A stretch of DNA of 64,000 nt. Source: Desulfurococcus sp. (GTDB taxonomy: Archaea > Thermoproteota > Thermoprotei_A > Sulfolobales > Desulfurococcaceae). The DNA lies in the NCBI GenBank assembly GCA_026626905.1, contig JAPNUX010000008.1, positions 124,001-188,000 of the forward strand. The letters are read 5' to 3'. The position numbers were made by a program, and so were the translations under genes. The number at the start of each line of letters is the position of its first letter. The first letter of the stretch is position 1. The notes under the pieces were generated by a model. The model was not told the origin of the DNA. It searched no databases and saw nothing but the letters and a program-made list of their open reading frames with translations. Positions 8,947-18,286 of this stretch are shown here, piece by piece.

Positions 8947-9020
8947 TAGACTCCCCGCTAGGCTCTCCTTGATTAGTATAAAGTTAAACAATAGTATTAA
9001 ATAAACCACGGTGCACTAGG

Positions 9021-9869
9021 ATGCTTAAAGTAGATTACAGTAGAGCCTGCGATATTGGAGTCATGATTAAGGGATTTAAGCAAGAGATCAGCTTGCTAAA
9101 GCACTTAGACCCCCAGTTTAAGGCTGTAGAATTACTCCTTAAATCTAAGGGTGCAGGTAAAACTGCAGTGCTAGTAGTAGCTAACAGCCTAGTCAGCTAC
9201 CAGCTTAATGTGAAGGGTGAAGTCTACTGGCAGGCCTTCGCAGAATACCATGCTAGGAGGAGGTATGTGGATCTAGAGGGCGTGTTCAAGGGGATCCTGG
9301 AGTTCATGGTGTCAACGGGCTTTAACACTAGACTTCTCGAGCAGAAGAAGAATAGGCTGGCTCGATTCCTCGCGTCGCGTCTAGCAAGGGATCTAGAGGA
9401 GAATGGACTAGTATTCTGCAGAGATTTAAAGAGGCTATCTAAAGCTCTCGCGGACTTATACAGGGGCGGTTACTCTAAGACTACAGCATTCGCAGTCAAG
9501 ATCTACGCTTATCTATGCGAGGCGGCAGGTATGGAGCCATGCGTGGAGGGGCTTCAACCACCACTGGACTTAAGGAACGCTATACTACTCTGCACATCTT
9601 GTATTGTGAGGAGGCAGGGATCCCTGGGAGAGTGTGTTGAAGCCGTAACCACTAAACTCAAGGAATCCTCGATTAAAGCTTTAGAGAAGCTCTGCGAGTG
9701 TAGTGGATTAGACTGTGTAAGCTTGGATGTATTCACGTGGCTAGTAACCGGGGTTTTAAGGGATACAGGATTTAATCCACGTGAGTCTAATAGGCTAATC
9801 AAGGAGAGATTTGGCCTGGATATATCAGTCAACCTGCTTGAAGAGTTAACCCGGTGTAGTGGAGGCTGA
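9021..9869 (+). CDS. Archaeal 8-oxoguanine DNA glycosylase/lyase (AGOG)
   Basis: Base excision repair of 8-oxoguanine. The length (282 aa) and the divergent helix-hairpin-helix core fit AGOG: LADLYRGGYSKTTAFAVKIYAYLCEAAG, containing the catalytic Lys after the hairpin, then a region with LDLRN where the conserved Asp is expected. Cys-rich C-terminal segment (CCECSGLDC region) is seen. It starts at ATG 9021 with CGGTGC just upstream and is 5 bp ahead of an HD hydrolase gene. Confidence 0.82.
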   Translation: MLKVDYSRACDIGVMIKGFKQEISLLKHLDPQFKAVELLLKSKGAGKTAVLVVANSLVSYQLNVKGEVYWQAFAEYHARRRYVDLEGVFKGILEFMVSTGFNTRLLEQKKNRLARFLASRLARDLEENGLVFCRDLKRLSKALADLYRGGYSKTTAFAVKIYAYLCEAAGMEPCVEGLQPPLDLRNAILLCTSCIVRRQGSLGECVEAVTTKLKESSIKALEKLCECSGLDCVSLDVFTWLVTGVLRDTGFNPRESNRLIKERFGLDISVNLLEELTRCSGG

Positions 9870-9874
9870 AGTAC

Positions 9875-10501
9875 TTGACGACTGGTGTATTAGACGAGAG
9901 ATCCATGGAGTTAATAGAAAGCATCTGTAGATCCCTCTACGATAACTCTCTAGACCATGGATGGCCGCACATCGAGAGAGTCCTCGGATACGCATTCAAC
10001 ATAGTGGAAGGCGAGGAACTCGATATTAGTAGAGATAAAATCAAGCTCGCAGTATACCTTCATGACTTAGGCAGGGTTATCGGGGAGCCTCACGCATTCT
10101 ACTCGTCACTTATAGCGAGAGAACTATTAGGTGAGCTAGGACTCCCGGGCACCCTTATCGAGGAGATAGTGGGAGCTATAGAGGAGCACTCCTACAGCTA
10201 TAAGAGGTCTACTGAACCGAGCACACTCCTCTCAGTAGTTCTCAGTGATGCAGACAAGCTGGATGCTCTAGGCGTAGTAGGTTTTCTAAGAGTATTCATC
10301 TACGGGTGCAGGAATAGTAGAAGCCTTGAAGACTCCTTAAGACACTTCCACGAGAAGATATTCAAGCTGAAGAATCACGTGAAGCTGGAGTACTCGAGGA
10401 GACTAGCCGAGCAGCTAGATGAGAGAACACGGCTATTACTAGGCATGCTACAAGATGAACTAGGGTACCTGGGCATTCAGATAGCCTCCCCCTCGTCTTA
10501 A
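9875..10501 (+). CDS. HD-domain phosphohydrolase
   Basis: Metal-dependent phosphohydrolase of the HD superfamily (YedJ-like). Ligands: H in HGWPHIERV near residue 28-32, HD in VYLHDLGR near 67-68, EH in AIEEHSYSYK, and D in VLSDADKLDALG. The substrate is not evident; nucleotides or small phosphates are typical. TTG 9875 start follows GGAGG at 9859-9863. It is probably in an operon with AGOG. Confidence 0.82.
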   Translation: MTTGVLDERSMELIESICRSLYDNSLDHGWPHIERVLGYAFNIVEGEELDISRDKIKLAVYLHDLGRVIGEPHAFYSSLIARELLGELGLPGTLIEEIVGAIEEHSYSYKRSTEPSTLLSVVLSDADKLDALGVVGFLRVFIYGCRNSRSLEDSLRHFHEKIFKLKNHVKLEYSRRLAEQLDERTRLLLGMLQDELGYLGIQIASPSS

Positions 10502-10554
10502 AAGCATGCATTCTACTCTAATTTTTCACTTAATTAGGAGGAGTTAAGCATTAA

Positions 10555-11439
10555 GTGGGTACCGGGGATTCCATGAGCCTTGAAGTAGCTAAGATGCTAG
10601 TGTACGGTGCTCTCCACGGTTTAAGCACCTACATCAAGCCTGGAGGCCTCCACAGGCTTAAACCCGAGAGGCTTTACGATGAAGTAGCCTGTAATCTCAT
10701 TATAGCTATAGACGGCTTTACAGCAGCCTACGAGGAGGGCGAGCTTGTTAGAAAAGGGAGTAAGGCTTTAACTAGCGTAGAGCTAGGGAGGCTGGTTGCG
10801 AAAACCTATAGGGAAGTCTACAGGGTTTGCGGTGCAGTCCACCCAGAGTACTTTACACCTATAATGGTGTCATCTATAGCGCTAGCTCATAGTGGTGTTG
10901 AAAGCATTCTAAGCGACCCCGGTAGATTTAAGAGGTCCCTCGACGCCGTAGTGATGAGCGGTAAGTGGAGTGACATCAAGCACTACATTGATACCTTGAG
11001 ATCCATTGGGAGAAGCGATATGAGCGACCACTTAACTTCAACAGGTCTAACACAAATATCCTTGGTGCAGGCTGGAGCATCATACGCTGATGTATTCAGG
11101 GTTCTCGGAGCAAAATGGCCTGGCTTCACGCTACTCGACCCTCGTGAAAACCTGCTCGTGAACAGCTTGAAGAAACTAGTAGAGTACTACAAGCGAGCTA
11201 GAGATTCAGGAAGCGCAGTAATACTGCTATACCTAGACCTACTAGAAGGAAAGCTGAGCGAGAGGCACAGAAAGCTAGTTGAAGAAGCGAGGAACCTCGG
11301 GTTAATGAAGACGCAGGATGGAGCTAGAAGACTCTACGAGCTGGACATCACTTTAAGAAAAGATAATATTTCATTCAATAGTGTGGTAGAGCAAGTTGTA
11401 AATATAGCGGCGCTAGGAGCACTAGAAGGAGTCAGATAG
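10555..11439 (+). CDS. CitG/MdcB-like (triphosphoribosyl-dephospho-CoA synthase family) protein, tentative
   Basis: 294 residues, largely helical. The N-terminal part (LSTYIKPGGLHRLKPERLYDEV) resembles the PKPGNVHR signature of the CitG family that uses ATP and dephospho-CoA, but it is divergent and the second conserved acidic motif is not obvious. No citrate or malonate lyase genes are nearby, so an archaeal CoA-related or nucleotide role is more likely than lyase maturation. GTG 10555 follows an AGGAGGAG ribosome binding site. A start at ATG 10573 is possible. Confidence 0.5.
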   Translation: MGTGDSMSLEVAKMLVYGALHGLSTYIKPGGLHRLKPERLYDEVACNLIIAIDGFTAAYEEGELVRKGSKALTSVELGRLVAKTYREVYRVCGAVHPEYFTPIMVSSIALAHSGVESILSDPGRFKRSLDAVVMSGKWSDIKHYIDTLRSIGRSDMSDHLTSTGLTQISLVQAGASYADVFRVLGAKWPGFTLLDPRENLLVNSLKKLVEYYKRARDSGSAVILLYLDLLEGKLSERHRKLVEEARNLGLMKTQDGARRLYELDITLRKDNISFNSVVEQVVNIAALGALEGVR

Positions 11440-11766
11440 CTAGCAGAGTCTTACAGCAGTCTTAATAATCCCTTCATATAAGGGGTCTTTGAGATCGCTA
11501 GCGGTTAAAACTATAAGGTCTAATGGGAAGCTATGCTTCCTCAGCCCGCGGAGCCTTACAATCTCCTCCATGAGGTCTCCCGCATTCTTAACGATAACTA
11601 CCACATCGTAGTCGCTGTAGGGTAAGCTCTCACCACGAGCTCTCGAGCCGGTGAGGTAAACCTCTAAGACGTTTCCATCTCGGCAGAGTACTTCGATAAA
11701 CTCCTTGAAGGCTTCTTCCCAGCTTCTAAGTCTCTCTGCATATACGCTAAGTCTAGGGGTCTGCAA
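11440..11766 (-). CDS. MNT-type minimal nucleotidyltransferase (antitoxin partner of HEPN)
   Basis: 108-aa minimal nucleotidyltransferase with GSRARGESLPYSDYDVVVI (the GS-x-D-x-D signature) and the third acidic position in FPLDLIVL. In MNT/HEPN toxin-antitoxin pairs the MNT protein adenylylates or blocks the HEPN RNase. Its start overlaps the end of the upstream HEPN gene by 14 bp, so the pair is one unit. Confidence 0.85.
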   Translation of the reverse strand: MQTPRLSVYAERLRSWEEAFKEFIEVLCRDGNVLEVYLTGSRARGESLPYSDYDVVVIVKNAGDLMEEIVRLRGLRKHSFPLDLIVLTASDLKDPLYEGIIKTAVRLC

Positions 11767-12142
11767 TCTTCTCCACCCACGAAGCTATTTTCTTAGCTCC
11801 CTCTAGACATCTTTCACCACGACCTTTATCATAAGTGAATGGTTTTCTACCAGGATATCTTGCCATAGTGTAATGTGGTGTTAGCACATCACCGTAGATA
11901 CGCATTTCATCTGGAATACTTACTCCAACACTTGCTAGTGTATCTAGTAGTTCAACTATATCATGTGTATAAGGGTAAACTCCAGTTAAAGCTATTAGCA
12001 GAGATTTAACATAGAATTCAGCTGCCTGCTGTGCTTCAAAACACGTCAACCAGTAGTGGCCTTCACCTAAATGCCTCTCAGCATCAGTAAGGAAAACTCT
12101 TGCTCTTTCAACCCATTCACTAGGTAAATTAACTCTCTGCAA
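11753..12142 (-). CDS. HEPN-domain protein (putative RNase toxin of MNT/HEPN pair)
   Basis: 129 residues, all helical: WVERARVFLTDAERHLGEGHYWLTCFEAQQAAEFYVKSLLIALTGVYPYTHDIVELL, the usual HEPN core. The R-x4-6-H catalytic motif of RNase-type HEPN proteins is not clearly placed (candidates RHLGEGH and the HYTMARYPG segment), so activity is uncertain. Upstream gene of the pair; overlaps the MNT gene. Confidence 0.82.
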   Translation of the reverse strand: MQRVNLPSEWVERARVFLTDAERHLGEGHYWLTCFEAQQAAEFYVKSLLIALTGVYPYTHDIVELLDTLASVGVSIPDEMRIYGDVLTPHYTMARYPGRKPFTYDKGRGERCLEGAKKIASWVEKIADP

Positions 12143-12333
12143 GAATCCTCACAATAGTAGCTTTTATCCTCCAGTTTATTAAACCTGACGTTTAGCCGTG
12201 GGGGTGAAAGTAGCCTAAAGCTGCTTCCCGCTCACAGCTCTTTAATAATAGAGTGCTGTAAGCCCTGACAGCTGGGGTGGTTCTAGTCGTCTTTATAAAG
12301 CCTGGTTATCGTTTAATACTGTGGTGTCAGCTA

Positions 12334-12573
12334 ATGACTGTAGGCTTGCTTAAAGGAGTAAATAAGCCTGGGCATAGAGGATGGGTTACAGAGAAGTGTG
12401 CTATCTGCGGTACAGTACTAGACTTCGTGAACGGGTATGAAGCGAAGAACATATACTACTGTCCTAGGTGCGTTGAGCAAGGCTTGAAAGCCTACTTCTG
12501 TAGTGCTGATGCCAGGAGACTACACTACAAGTGCCCCTACTGTAAGGGCGAGCTTAAACCATTCTACTCCTAG
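12334..12573 (+). CDS. Zinc-ribbon protein, function unknown
   Basis: About 79 residues from ATG 12334, with zinc-ligand pairs CAIC, CPRC and CPYC plus a single Cys in YFCSAD. That makes two treble-clef or ribbon sites. An upstream in-frame extension to GTG 12277 is open but hydrophobic and unlike the rest. No catalytic motif. It could be a nucleic-acid or protein-binding adapter. Confidence 0.6.
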   Translation: MTVGLLKGVNKPGHRGWVTEKCAICGTVLDFVNGYEAKNIYYCPRCVEQGLKAYFCSADARRLHYKCPYCKGELKPFYS

Positions 12574-12654
12574 TCTTCTGAGACCCAGTATTATTTTTCC
12601 GAGAGCTGCTAGCTATTGGTTTCCGTGGTGTAGGCTTGCGTGCTCTACTAGGAT

Positions 12655-13371
12655 ATGTGTTGGGTGATTAGAATCGTAGTGGTAGCAGACCTCCACATTC
12701 ACTCAGTGTACAGTGATGGAAAGGCTACTCCAAGAGAGATCATTAGGTATGCAGCAGATAAAGGCGTACACGTTATATCCATAACAGACCATGATACATT
12801 CAAAGGTGGAGTTGAAGGGTACAGGCTCTCGAGGAGCCTTGACTCGAGGAGCGGCTTGAAGATTCTAGTTGTACCGGGAGTAGAGTTGAAGAGCGAGGCT
12901 GGCGATATACTAGTCTACTGTCCTAATGAAGTAGACTTGCCTAGAAGCATAGGCCCTCTGATAGATAAAGCCCATGAAAGCAACTGTATTATTGCTCCAG
13001 CCCACCCCTTCGATACGCTGAGAAATGGGATAGGCGAGCTCGTATACGAGTATAGAGGCTGGGATGCCATTGAAGTATGGAATGCCCGCTCGTCTAGGAA
13101 GGCGAATAGCAGGGCAATGGATGCAGCACTAGCCCTCGGGAAACCCGGCTTAGCAAATAGTGATGCACACATCCCTGAGCACATAGCTTCCGCTTACACA
13201 GTACTCTACATCGAGGAACCCTCTAGCGTGGAAGACGTACTAGATGCTATAAGGAGAGGACTGGTTAAACCGGTAGCAGGAACCCTATCGCTTGGAGGCT
13301 GGCTAAAGGGACTTTCATGGAGTATAGAGTACAGGATGAGGAAGCTCTACGGAAGTAAACAGGACTTGTAG
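12655..13371 (+). CDS. PHP-domain phosphoesterase
   Basis: Metal-dependent phosphoesterase of the PHP superfamily. Motif 1 DLHIHSVYSDG, motif 2 SITDHDTFKG, the acidic VPGVELKSE, and the third-site ligands in PAHPFD and ANSDAH are present, so the metal site looks complete. The protein is about 230 aa, as in the archaeal PHP proteins related to RNase-P-linked or nucleoside diphosphatase families. Start at ATG 12655, or slightly downstream. Confidence 0.88.
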   Translation: MCWVIRIVVVADLHIHSVYSDGKATPREIIRYAADKGVHVISITDHDTFKGGVEGYRLSRSLDSRSGLKILVVPGVELKSEAGDILVYCPNEVDLPRSIGPLIDKAHESNCIIAPAHPFDTLRNGIGELVYEYRGWDAIEVWNARSSRKANSRAMDAALALGKPGLANSDAHIPEHIASAYTVLYIEEPSSVEDVLDAIRRGLVKPVAGTLSLGGWLKGLSWSIEYRMRKLYGSKQDL

Positions 13372-13421
13372 GCCACTAGTCCCCTACTTAAGCCTAACGG
13401 AATGGCATTACACTTACAGGA

Positions 13422-15863
13422 TTACTGTTTAGCTAGGTATACTCTTCCTCCGATATCAGTGGAGTCTGATGGCGGGGTTCTATAGAACTCTATGCTTTCA
13501 AGCTTGTGCAGCTCCCTGAACTCATCCACCACGCTTTTAAGTACCTCGGGTAGGTATACTTTAACCTTCAAGGGCTCACTGAGCCTTAACCCCATCTTCT
13601 TCTTGTACCTCCATATCGCTGAGTTAGCGTCGACTACAGCCTGGATCACATCATAGGGTTTCCCAAGGTTCTCGCTGCGTGGTTCAGGGAATCTCTCAAG
13701 GTGGACGCTTCTACCATAGAGTTCTCTGAATATAGCATCAGTTACAAAAGGCATTATGGGTGCCAAGGCTCTTAGAACAGCTTTAAGAGTATAGTGGAGG
13801 GTATACCATACCCCCTTCTGCTCTAGCTCACTGTACCTGCCATCCCTATTATACGCTCTTGACTTCGTTAACTCTATGTAGTGGGATGCGAAGTAATTCC
13901 ATGTGAATTGGTATAACTGGTGGATCGGCTCGTATACGTCTAGCTCGCTGTAAGCTTTATCGATGCTAGCAATAGTGTTGTCTAGGTAGATGAGTGTTGC
14001 CTTATCTATTTCTCTCAACACGTACTCCTCTGGCTCAGGGAAGCTTGAGATATAGCGGGCTATATTCCACAGTTTAGTTGCGAAGAGGAGCCCTGTCTTA
14101 AGAGACTGCTCTGAGAACCTGTAGTCGTAGCCTAGTCTAGCACTCGATGCAGCCCAGAACCTGAAGGCGTCAGCCCCATACTTCTCCACGTAAGGCTCGG
14201 GATCGATTACATTACCCTTAGACTTATGCATCGCCTCTCCTTTCTCATCAAGCCCCATCCCGGTTACTCTAACCCACCTGAATGCAGGCTTACCGGTCAA
14301 CTGGTATACTCGTAGTAGTGAGTAGTAGAGCCAGGTTCTAATGATATCTAAGCCCTGGGGTCTCAGCGTGTACTTAAATGCCTTCTCGAAGAGAGCCTGA
14401 TTCCTCAGGTAGTAGGTTATGTAGAGGACACTAATGCTGCTATCAAACCACGTGTCGAAGACTTTCTTCTCACCAATAATGTACTCTCTAGGAGCCTTGC
14501 AGACAGGGCATTCATCCCACGGGGGTTGATCCCTCCACGGCCTGTAGTACCTTCCCGGCTCGGGTACTAGTATCGAGCCGCACCTACTACATCTCCAGAG
14601 TGGTATCTCAGTTGCATAGTATCTATCCCTGCTTATAGGCCAGTCTGTTGTAACACTCTTCACCCAGTCTACTAGCTTCTTCTTGTGCATTGGAGGCTTT
14701 ACATCTAGCTGCTCAGCTATTTCTAGAAGGCTGTCCTTGAATTCAAGCTGCTTCAAGAACCACTCCTTGGAGTGGATTATTTGAACTGGAGTCTTACACC
14801 TCCAGCAAACCGGGATGCTATGCTTTAACTTCTCCTTCCTAACCAGCAGTCCCTTCGACTCGAGGATCTCGGCAATTCTAGCTCTAGCTTCAACTATACT
14901 TAAGCCGGCTAGAGGGCCTGCTTCACTTGTTAAGCGTCCATCTCTATCCACTATTACGGTGGGCTCTAAGCCAAGCTCTCTGAACATTCTTACATCTCTT
15001 TGATCCCCATAGCTACAGATCATGACTAAACCTGTACCATACTCCGGGTCAACTTCAGCGTGCTCTAGTATCGGCATTTCATGCCCGTAGACTGGGTTTA
15101 CTACATGCATTCCCTTGTATCTAGCGTACCTGGCGTCACCTGGATTAAAGGCGAGGGCTTTACAGGAGCGCAGTAGCTCGGGTCTAGTTGTAGCGACAAC
15201 CAGGTATTCTCCTGTCTCTTTAACCTGGAACTTAATGTAGTAGAGGAGTGTTTCCTCGTCAACGTACTCTAATTCAGCGTCAGCTAGGGTAGTCTTACAT
15301 CTAGGACACCAGTTTACTGGTCTCTCAGCCTCGTAAATCAGCCCCTTCTTGTAGAGCTCTATGAAGGTTGCCTGTGTAATCCTCCTGTACTCCTCGCTAT
15401 CTGTCCCGTCACGCCAGTACTGGAAGCTACATCCAAGCCTCCTCCAGACTGATACTATCTCGCTTTCAGCTTTATCCAGGAAACCCCTGCACAACTTGAG
15501 AAAGCGCTCTCTACCTTCTGGTGTCGCGGAGAGCTCGTGAGGGTTAACATTATATGCTTTTTCAACCTGTACTTCAACCGGTAAGCCATTTCTATCAGCA
15601 TAGAATGGGACAAGGACATTGAACCCCTTCATCCTGAAGTACCTGGCTATCATGTCTATCTGCGCGTAGTGGGCTGCACCACCCACATGCCATTTACCAC
15701 TAGCGTATGGTGGTGGTGTATCAATAGCTAGTATCTCTCTTGGATCACCTGGGTCAGGATTGAACTCGTATAGCTTCTCCCTCTCCCATGCTTCAAGAAG
15801 CTCCTTCTCCCTCTTAACATCCCATCTCGTTGCCTTCAGCTTCGCCGTGAAGGATTCATTCAC
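13422..15863 (-). CDS. valS: Valyl-tRNA synthetase
   Basis: Class I synthetase, 813 aa. HIGH-like KWHVGGAAHY, KMSKS-like MHKSKGN, and the N-terminal TPPPYASGKWHVG are diagnostic. Zinc-type Cys pairs CPRCKT, CWRCKT, CSRCG and CPVCKA lie in the editing/insert regions. The editing (CP1) domain with ATTRPELL is present. GTG start at 15863. It is transcribed alone, converging on the PHP gene 50 bp away. Confidence 0.96.
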   Translation of the reverse strand: MNESFTAKLKATRWDVKREKELLEAWEREKLYEFNPDPGDPREILAIDTPPPYASGKWHVGGAAHYAQIDMIARYFRMKGFNVLVPFYADRNGLPVEVQVEKAYNVNPHELSATPEGRERFLKLCRGFLDKAESEIVSVWRRLGCSFQYWRDGTDSEEYRRITQATFIELYKKGLIYEAERPVNWCPRCKTTLADAELEYVDEETLLYYIKFQVKETGEYLVVATTRPELLRSCKALAFNPGDARYARYKGMHVVNPVYGHEMPILEHAEVDPEYGTGLVMICSYGDQRDVRMFRELGLEPTVIVDRDGRLTSEAGPLAGLSIVEARARIAEILESKGLLVRKEKLKHSIPVCWRCKTPVQIIHSKEWFLKQLEFKDSLLEIAEQLDVKPPMHKKKLVDWVKSVTTDWPISRDRYYATEIPLWRCSRCGSILVPEPGRYYRPWRDQPPWDECPVCKAPREYIIGEKKVFDTWFDSSISVLYITYYLRNQALFEKAFKYTLRPQGLDIIRTWLYYSLLRVYQLTGKPAFRWVRVTGMGLDEKGEAMHKSKGNVIDPEPYVEKYGADAFRFWAASSARLGYDYRFSEQSLKTGLLFATKLWNIARYISSFPEPEEYVLREIDKATLIYLDNTIASIDKAYSELDVYEPIHQLYQFTWNYFASHYIELTKSRAYNRDGRYSELEQKGVWYTLHYTLKAVLRALAPIMPFVTDAIFRELYGRSVHLERFPEPRSENLGKPYDVIQAVVDANSAIWRYKKKMGLRLSEPLKVKVYLPEVLKSVVDEFRELHKLESIEFYRTPPSDSTDIGGRVYLAKQ

Positions 15864-15929
15864 GCTTCAACCCTCCGTATCCTGGAACCCAAGTTAACAG
15901 CGTATTATTAACTCCACATAATTTAACCT

Positions 15930-16319
15930 TTAATCTTCTCTACAAGCCTCTCTCGCGCATCCCACGAGCTTCCACGACGCTTTATAGATAGCCTCGACTT
16001 GAGCGTACCCGGGCTTCCTGTCGATAACCCATTTCACTCCAATGGTTTCATATTTATCTGCAACTCTAACTCCTATGACAGCAACTTTAACGACTCCTTC
16101 AATCCCTTCTGCTACTATCCTCAGGGAGTCTGAGGTTAGCTCTTTTAGCAGAAGGCATACATCCCCAATACACTTTGATGTATAATCGGTGAAATCCCAC
16201 CCTTCCCGGTAGACGTCGACGGATACCGTGAACTCTCCGTTCTCCTCGACTACGAGAACCCTGTAATGCTCGCTGAAGTAATATTCAGATACATTTTCAG
16301 GCTCTATACTTCCATTCAT
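15930..16319 (-). CDS. Unknown protein adjacent to a PflX-type radical SAM gene
   Basis: 129 residues, soluble, beta-rich (EHYRVLVVEENGEFTVSVDVY). One Cys pair (CIGDVC) and a C-terminal CAREAC, which might bind metal or form disulfides. The start ATG directly abuts the stop of the upstream radical SAM gene, so the two are probably cotranscribed. No family recognised. Confidence 0.6.
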   Translation of the reverse strand: MNGSIEPENVSEYYFSEHYRVLVVEENGEFTVSVDVYREGWDFTDYTSKCIGDVCLLLKELTSDSLRIVAEGIEGVVKVAVIGVRVADKYETIGVKWVIDRKPGYAQVEAIYKASWKLVGCAREACRED

Positions 16320-17465
16320 CTAAGACACCTGCTGGTATGCTATTCCAAGCTTCTCAGCGATCTGGTAGGCTTCTCTAATCTCCGAGGCACTGGGTCTTCT
16401 AGCTATCTCAGGGTAGAGCTCTGGCTTCCTTGCTACAATATGCTCCGGCCTATACTGATCCATCACGTTAACGAGGGCTCTAGGTGTGTTTGCTGCAATC
16501 CACTCCAGGACTCTTCTAGTACAGCACTCAATGTGGCCTGGGAGAACCAGGTGCCTGATGATCATGTCTCCACCTGAATCGTGTGCAGCTTTGATATTCC
16601 TTGTTACAATCTCCCAGTAGTTCTTCACCTTACTTAGCCTCCAAGCGCACTCATTACTACCATACTTGAGGTCTGGTAACCATATATCGATTACATCAAG
16701 GAGCAGCTTCATCGACTCCCAGCTTAAATACATGTTGCTATTCCACAACTGGGGTACGTTTACATCAAGGTATCTTAGGCTATCTAGAATGAATGGTAAG
16801 TGGGGTGTTGGCTCCCCGCCTACGTGATTAATGTTTCTAGCACCCTTCAATCTAAGCCATTTCTGTATTGAAGCTAGTTCCACTGGTGTAACCTTCTCAC
16901 CACGCCTAGCGTTAACCTGACTGATATCCCAGTTCTGGCAGTAAACGCACTTAAAGTTGCATCCACCGTAGAATATCGTGCCGCTTGGAACTAGAGGAGC
17001 CTCCTCCCCCATGTGGTGGAAGTAGCTGTGGACAATACAGTCCTTATCCATTAAGCAGACACCAGGCTTTCCTTCAAGCCTTCTCGCTCTACACCTCCTC
17101 TCGCAGAGAACACAGTTCTCCATAAGCTTGTAGGCTATAGCAGTCTTCACGTCTAGATAGCTGTACTTGGGGGTTTCAAGCTCCTTTAAGCTTAATCCTC
17201 GCTCTCTAACATCTCTGAGCAGCGAGGTGAATCTCCGGGATGCCTCATCATGGATTACCCATAACTCCTCGAGTGGAACCCCGTCAAAAGGATTTACTTC
17301 TACAGGGGTCTTCTTAGCTATCATGAATTTAGCTGGCTTCTCATTCTTCATAACACTATAGTACCAGGAGAGCCTTTCAACTACAACTGGATCCCCCCAT
17401 ACAGTTAGTGCATCAGGCCTGTAGGATACGAGTATACGGAACCACTCTACCATTGCCTCATCCAT
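16320..17465 (-). CDS. Radical SAM protein, PflX/COG1313 type
   Basis: Radical SAM enzyme of unknown substrate; PflX-like relatives are found beside glycyl-radical or AMMECR1/Memo genes. The CX3CX2C cluster motif is in GGCNFKCVYCQNWDISQ. An N-terminal Cys-rich part (CVLCERRCRARR and a further CLMDKDC) probably holds an auxiliary cluster. SAM-binding HVGGEPTPHLP follows. 381 aa. The downstream 129-aa gene abuts it. Assignment to the family is firm, function is open. Confidence 0.88.
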   Translation of the reverse strand: MDEAMVEWFRILVSYRPDALTVWGDPVVVERLSWYYSVMKNEKPAKFMIAKKTPVEVNPFDGVPLEELWVIHDEASRRFTSLLRDVRERGLSLKELETPKYSYLDVKTAIAYKLMENCVLCERRCRARRLEGKPGVCLMDKDCIVHSYFHHMGEEAPLVPSGTIFYGGCNFKCVYCQNWDISQVNARRGEKVTPVELASIQKWLRLKGARNINHVGGEPTPHLPFILDSLRYLDVNVPQLWNSNMYLSWESMKLLLDVIDIWLPDLKYGSNECAWRLSKVKNYWEIVTRNIKAAHDSGGDMIIRHLVLPGHIECCTRRVLEWIAANTPRALVNVMDQYRPEHIVARKPELYPEIARRPSASEIREAYQIAEKLGIAYQQVS

Positions 17466-17641
17466 GATAGTTGTATCAGGTATATTACACCTTATATTTT
17501 AACTGAGAGCAACGCGTATCTATCGCAGTTCACGTTAACGCCGTGAATTCCATGCCAGCGGTATTTGCATCATAATTCGTTTAAACATGTTTTTAACTCC
17601 CTAGCAGGATTCATAAGTTCTCTCAGAGAGGTATTAGAGAC

Positions 17642-18286
17642 ATGAAGGCGGAGTACTCGAAGCTAGCGCTTGCTGCATTTACTACATCTTTAACAGCAGT
17701 GCTAGCGCAGATTAGATTCAACGTTGGCCCTATACCCTATACAATGCAGAATATGGGAGTTGTTATGGCTGGCCTTCTCCTCCCTCCAGCATACGCGACA
17801 TTATCAATGGGATTATACCTTCTACTTATTGCTCTAGGATTACCTCTAGCCTCAGGGTTTACTGGAGGCCTAGCGGTAGTCCTCGGTTATACTGGAGGCT
17901 ACTTAGCTGGCTTTGTAATTGCTTCTCCATTAATGTCTATTCTCACCAGATTTTACTTGAGGAGAAAAAGTGTCAAGCTATCTCAGATTGGTAAACGTGA
18001 GGTTATAGTGCTCCTAGCTATATCTCTTATAGCTGTGCTACCAGTATACTTTCTTGGATTCCTAGTATTTTCCCTCTACGCTATACCAGGCTCTAAACTC
18101 TACTCCTGGAGCTCTAGTGTTAGCTCGTGGATAGGTTTAAACGGGGACTCCAGGATTCTAGTGCTACTTGTATCATCAGTACTGATATTCATCCCTCAGG
18201 ATTTATTCATGGATCACTTGCTTGCTATAGTTTCATCGAGAGCTATAGCAAAGCTCCTAGAGGCGAGAGGCATCCGAGTTGACTAA
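17642..18286 (+). CDS. bioY: BioY-type substrate-binding membrane component of an ECF transporter (biotin)
   Basis: S component of an energy-coupling factor transporter, probably for biotin. The BioY signature is clear: GPIPYTMQNMGVVMAGLLLPP and GGLAVVLGYTGGYLAGFV. About six membrane helices. Followed at once by ECF ATPase and T-component genes (7-bp overlap), so it forms a dedicated transporter. A TATA-like GTTTTTAAC sits at about 17589-17597. Confidence 0.9.
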   Translation: MKAEYSKLALAAFTTSLTAVLAQIRFNVGPIPYTMQNMGVVMAGLLLPPAYATLSMGLYLLLIALGLPLASGFTGGLAVVLGYTGGYLAGFVIASPLMSILTRFYLRRKSVKLSQIGKREVIVLLAISLIAVLPVYFLGFLVFSLYAIPGSKLYSWSSSVSSWIGLNGDSRILVLLVSSVLIFIPQDLFMDHLLAIVSSRAIAKLLEARGIRVD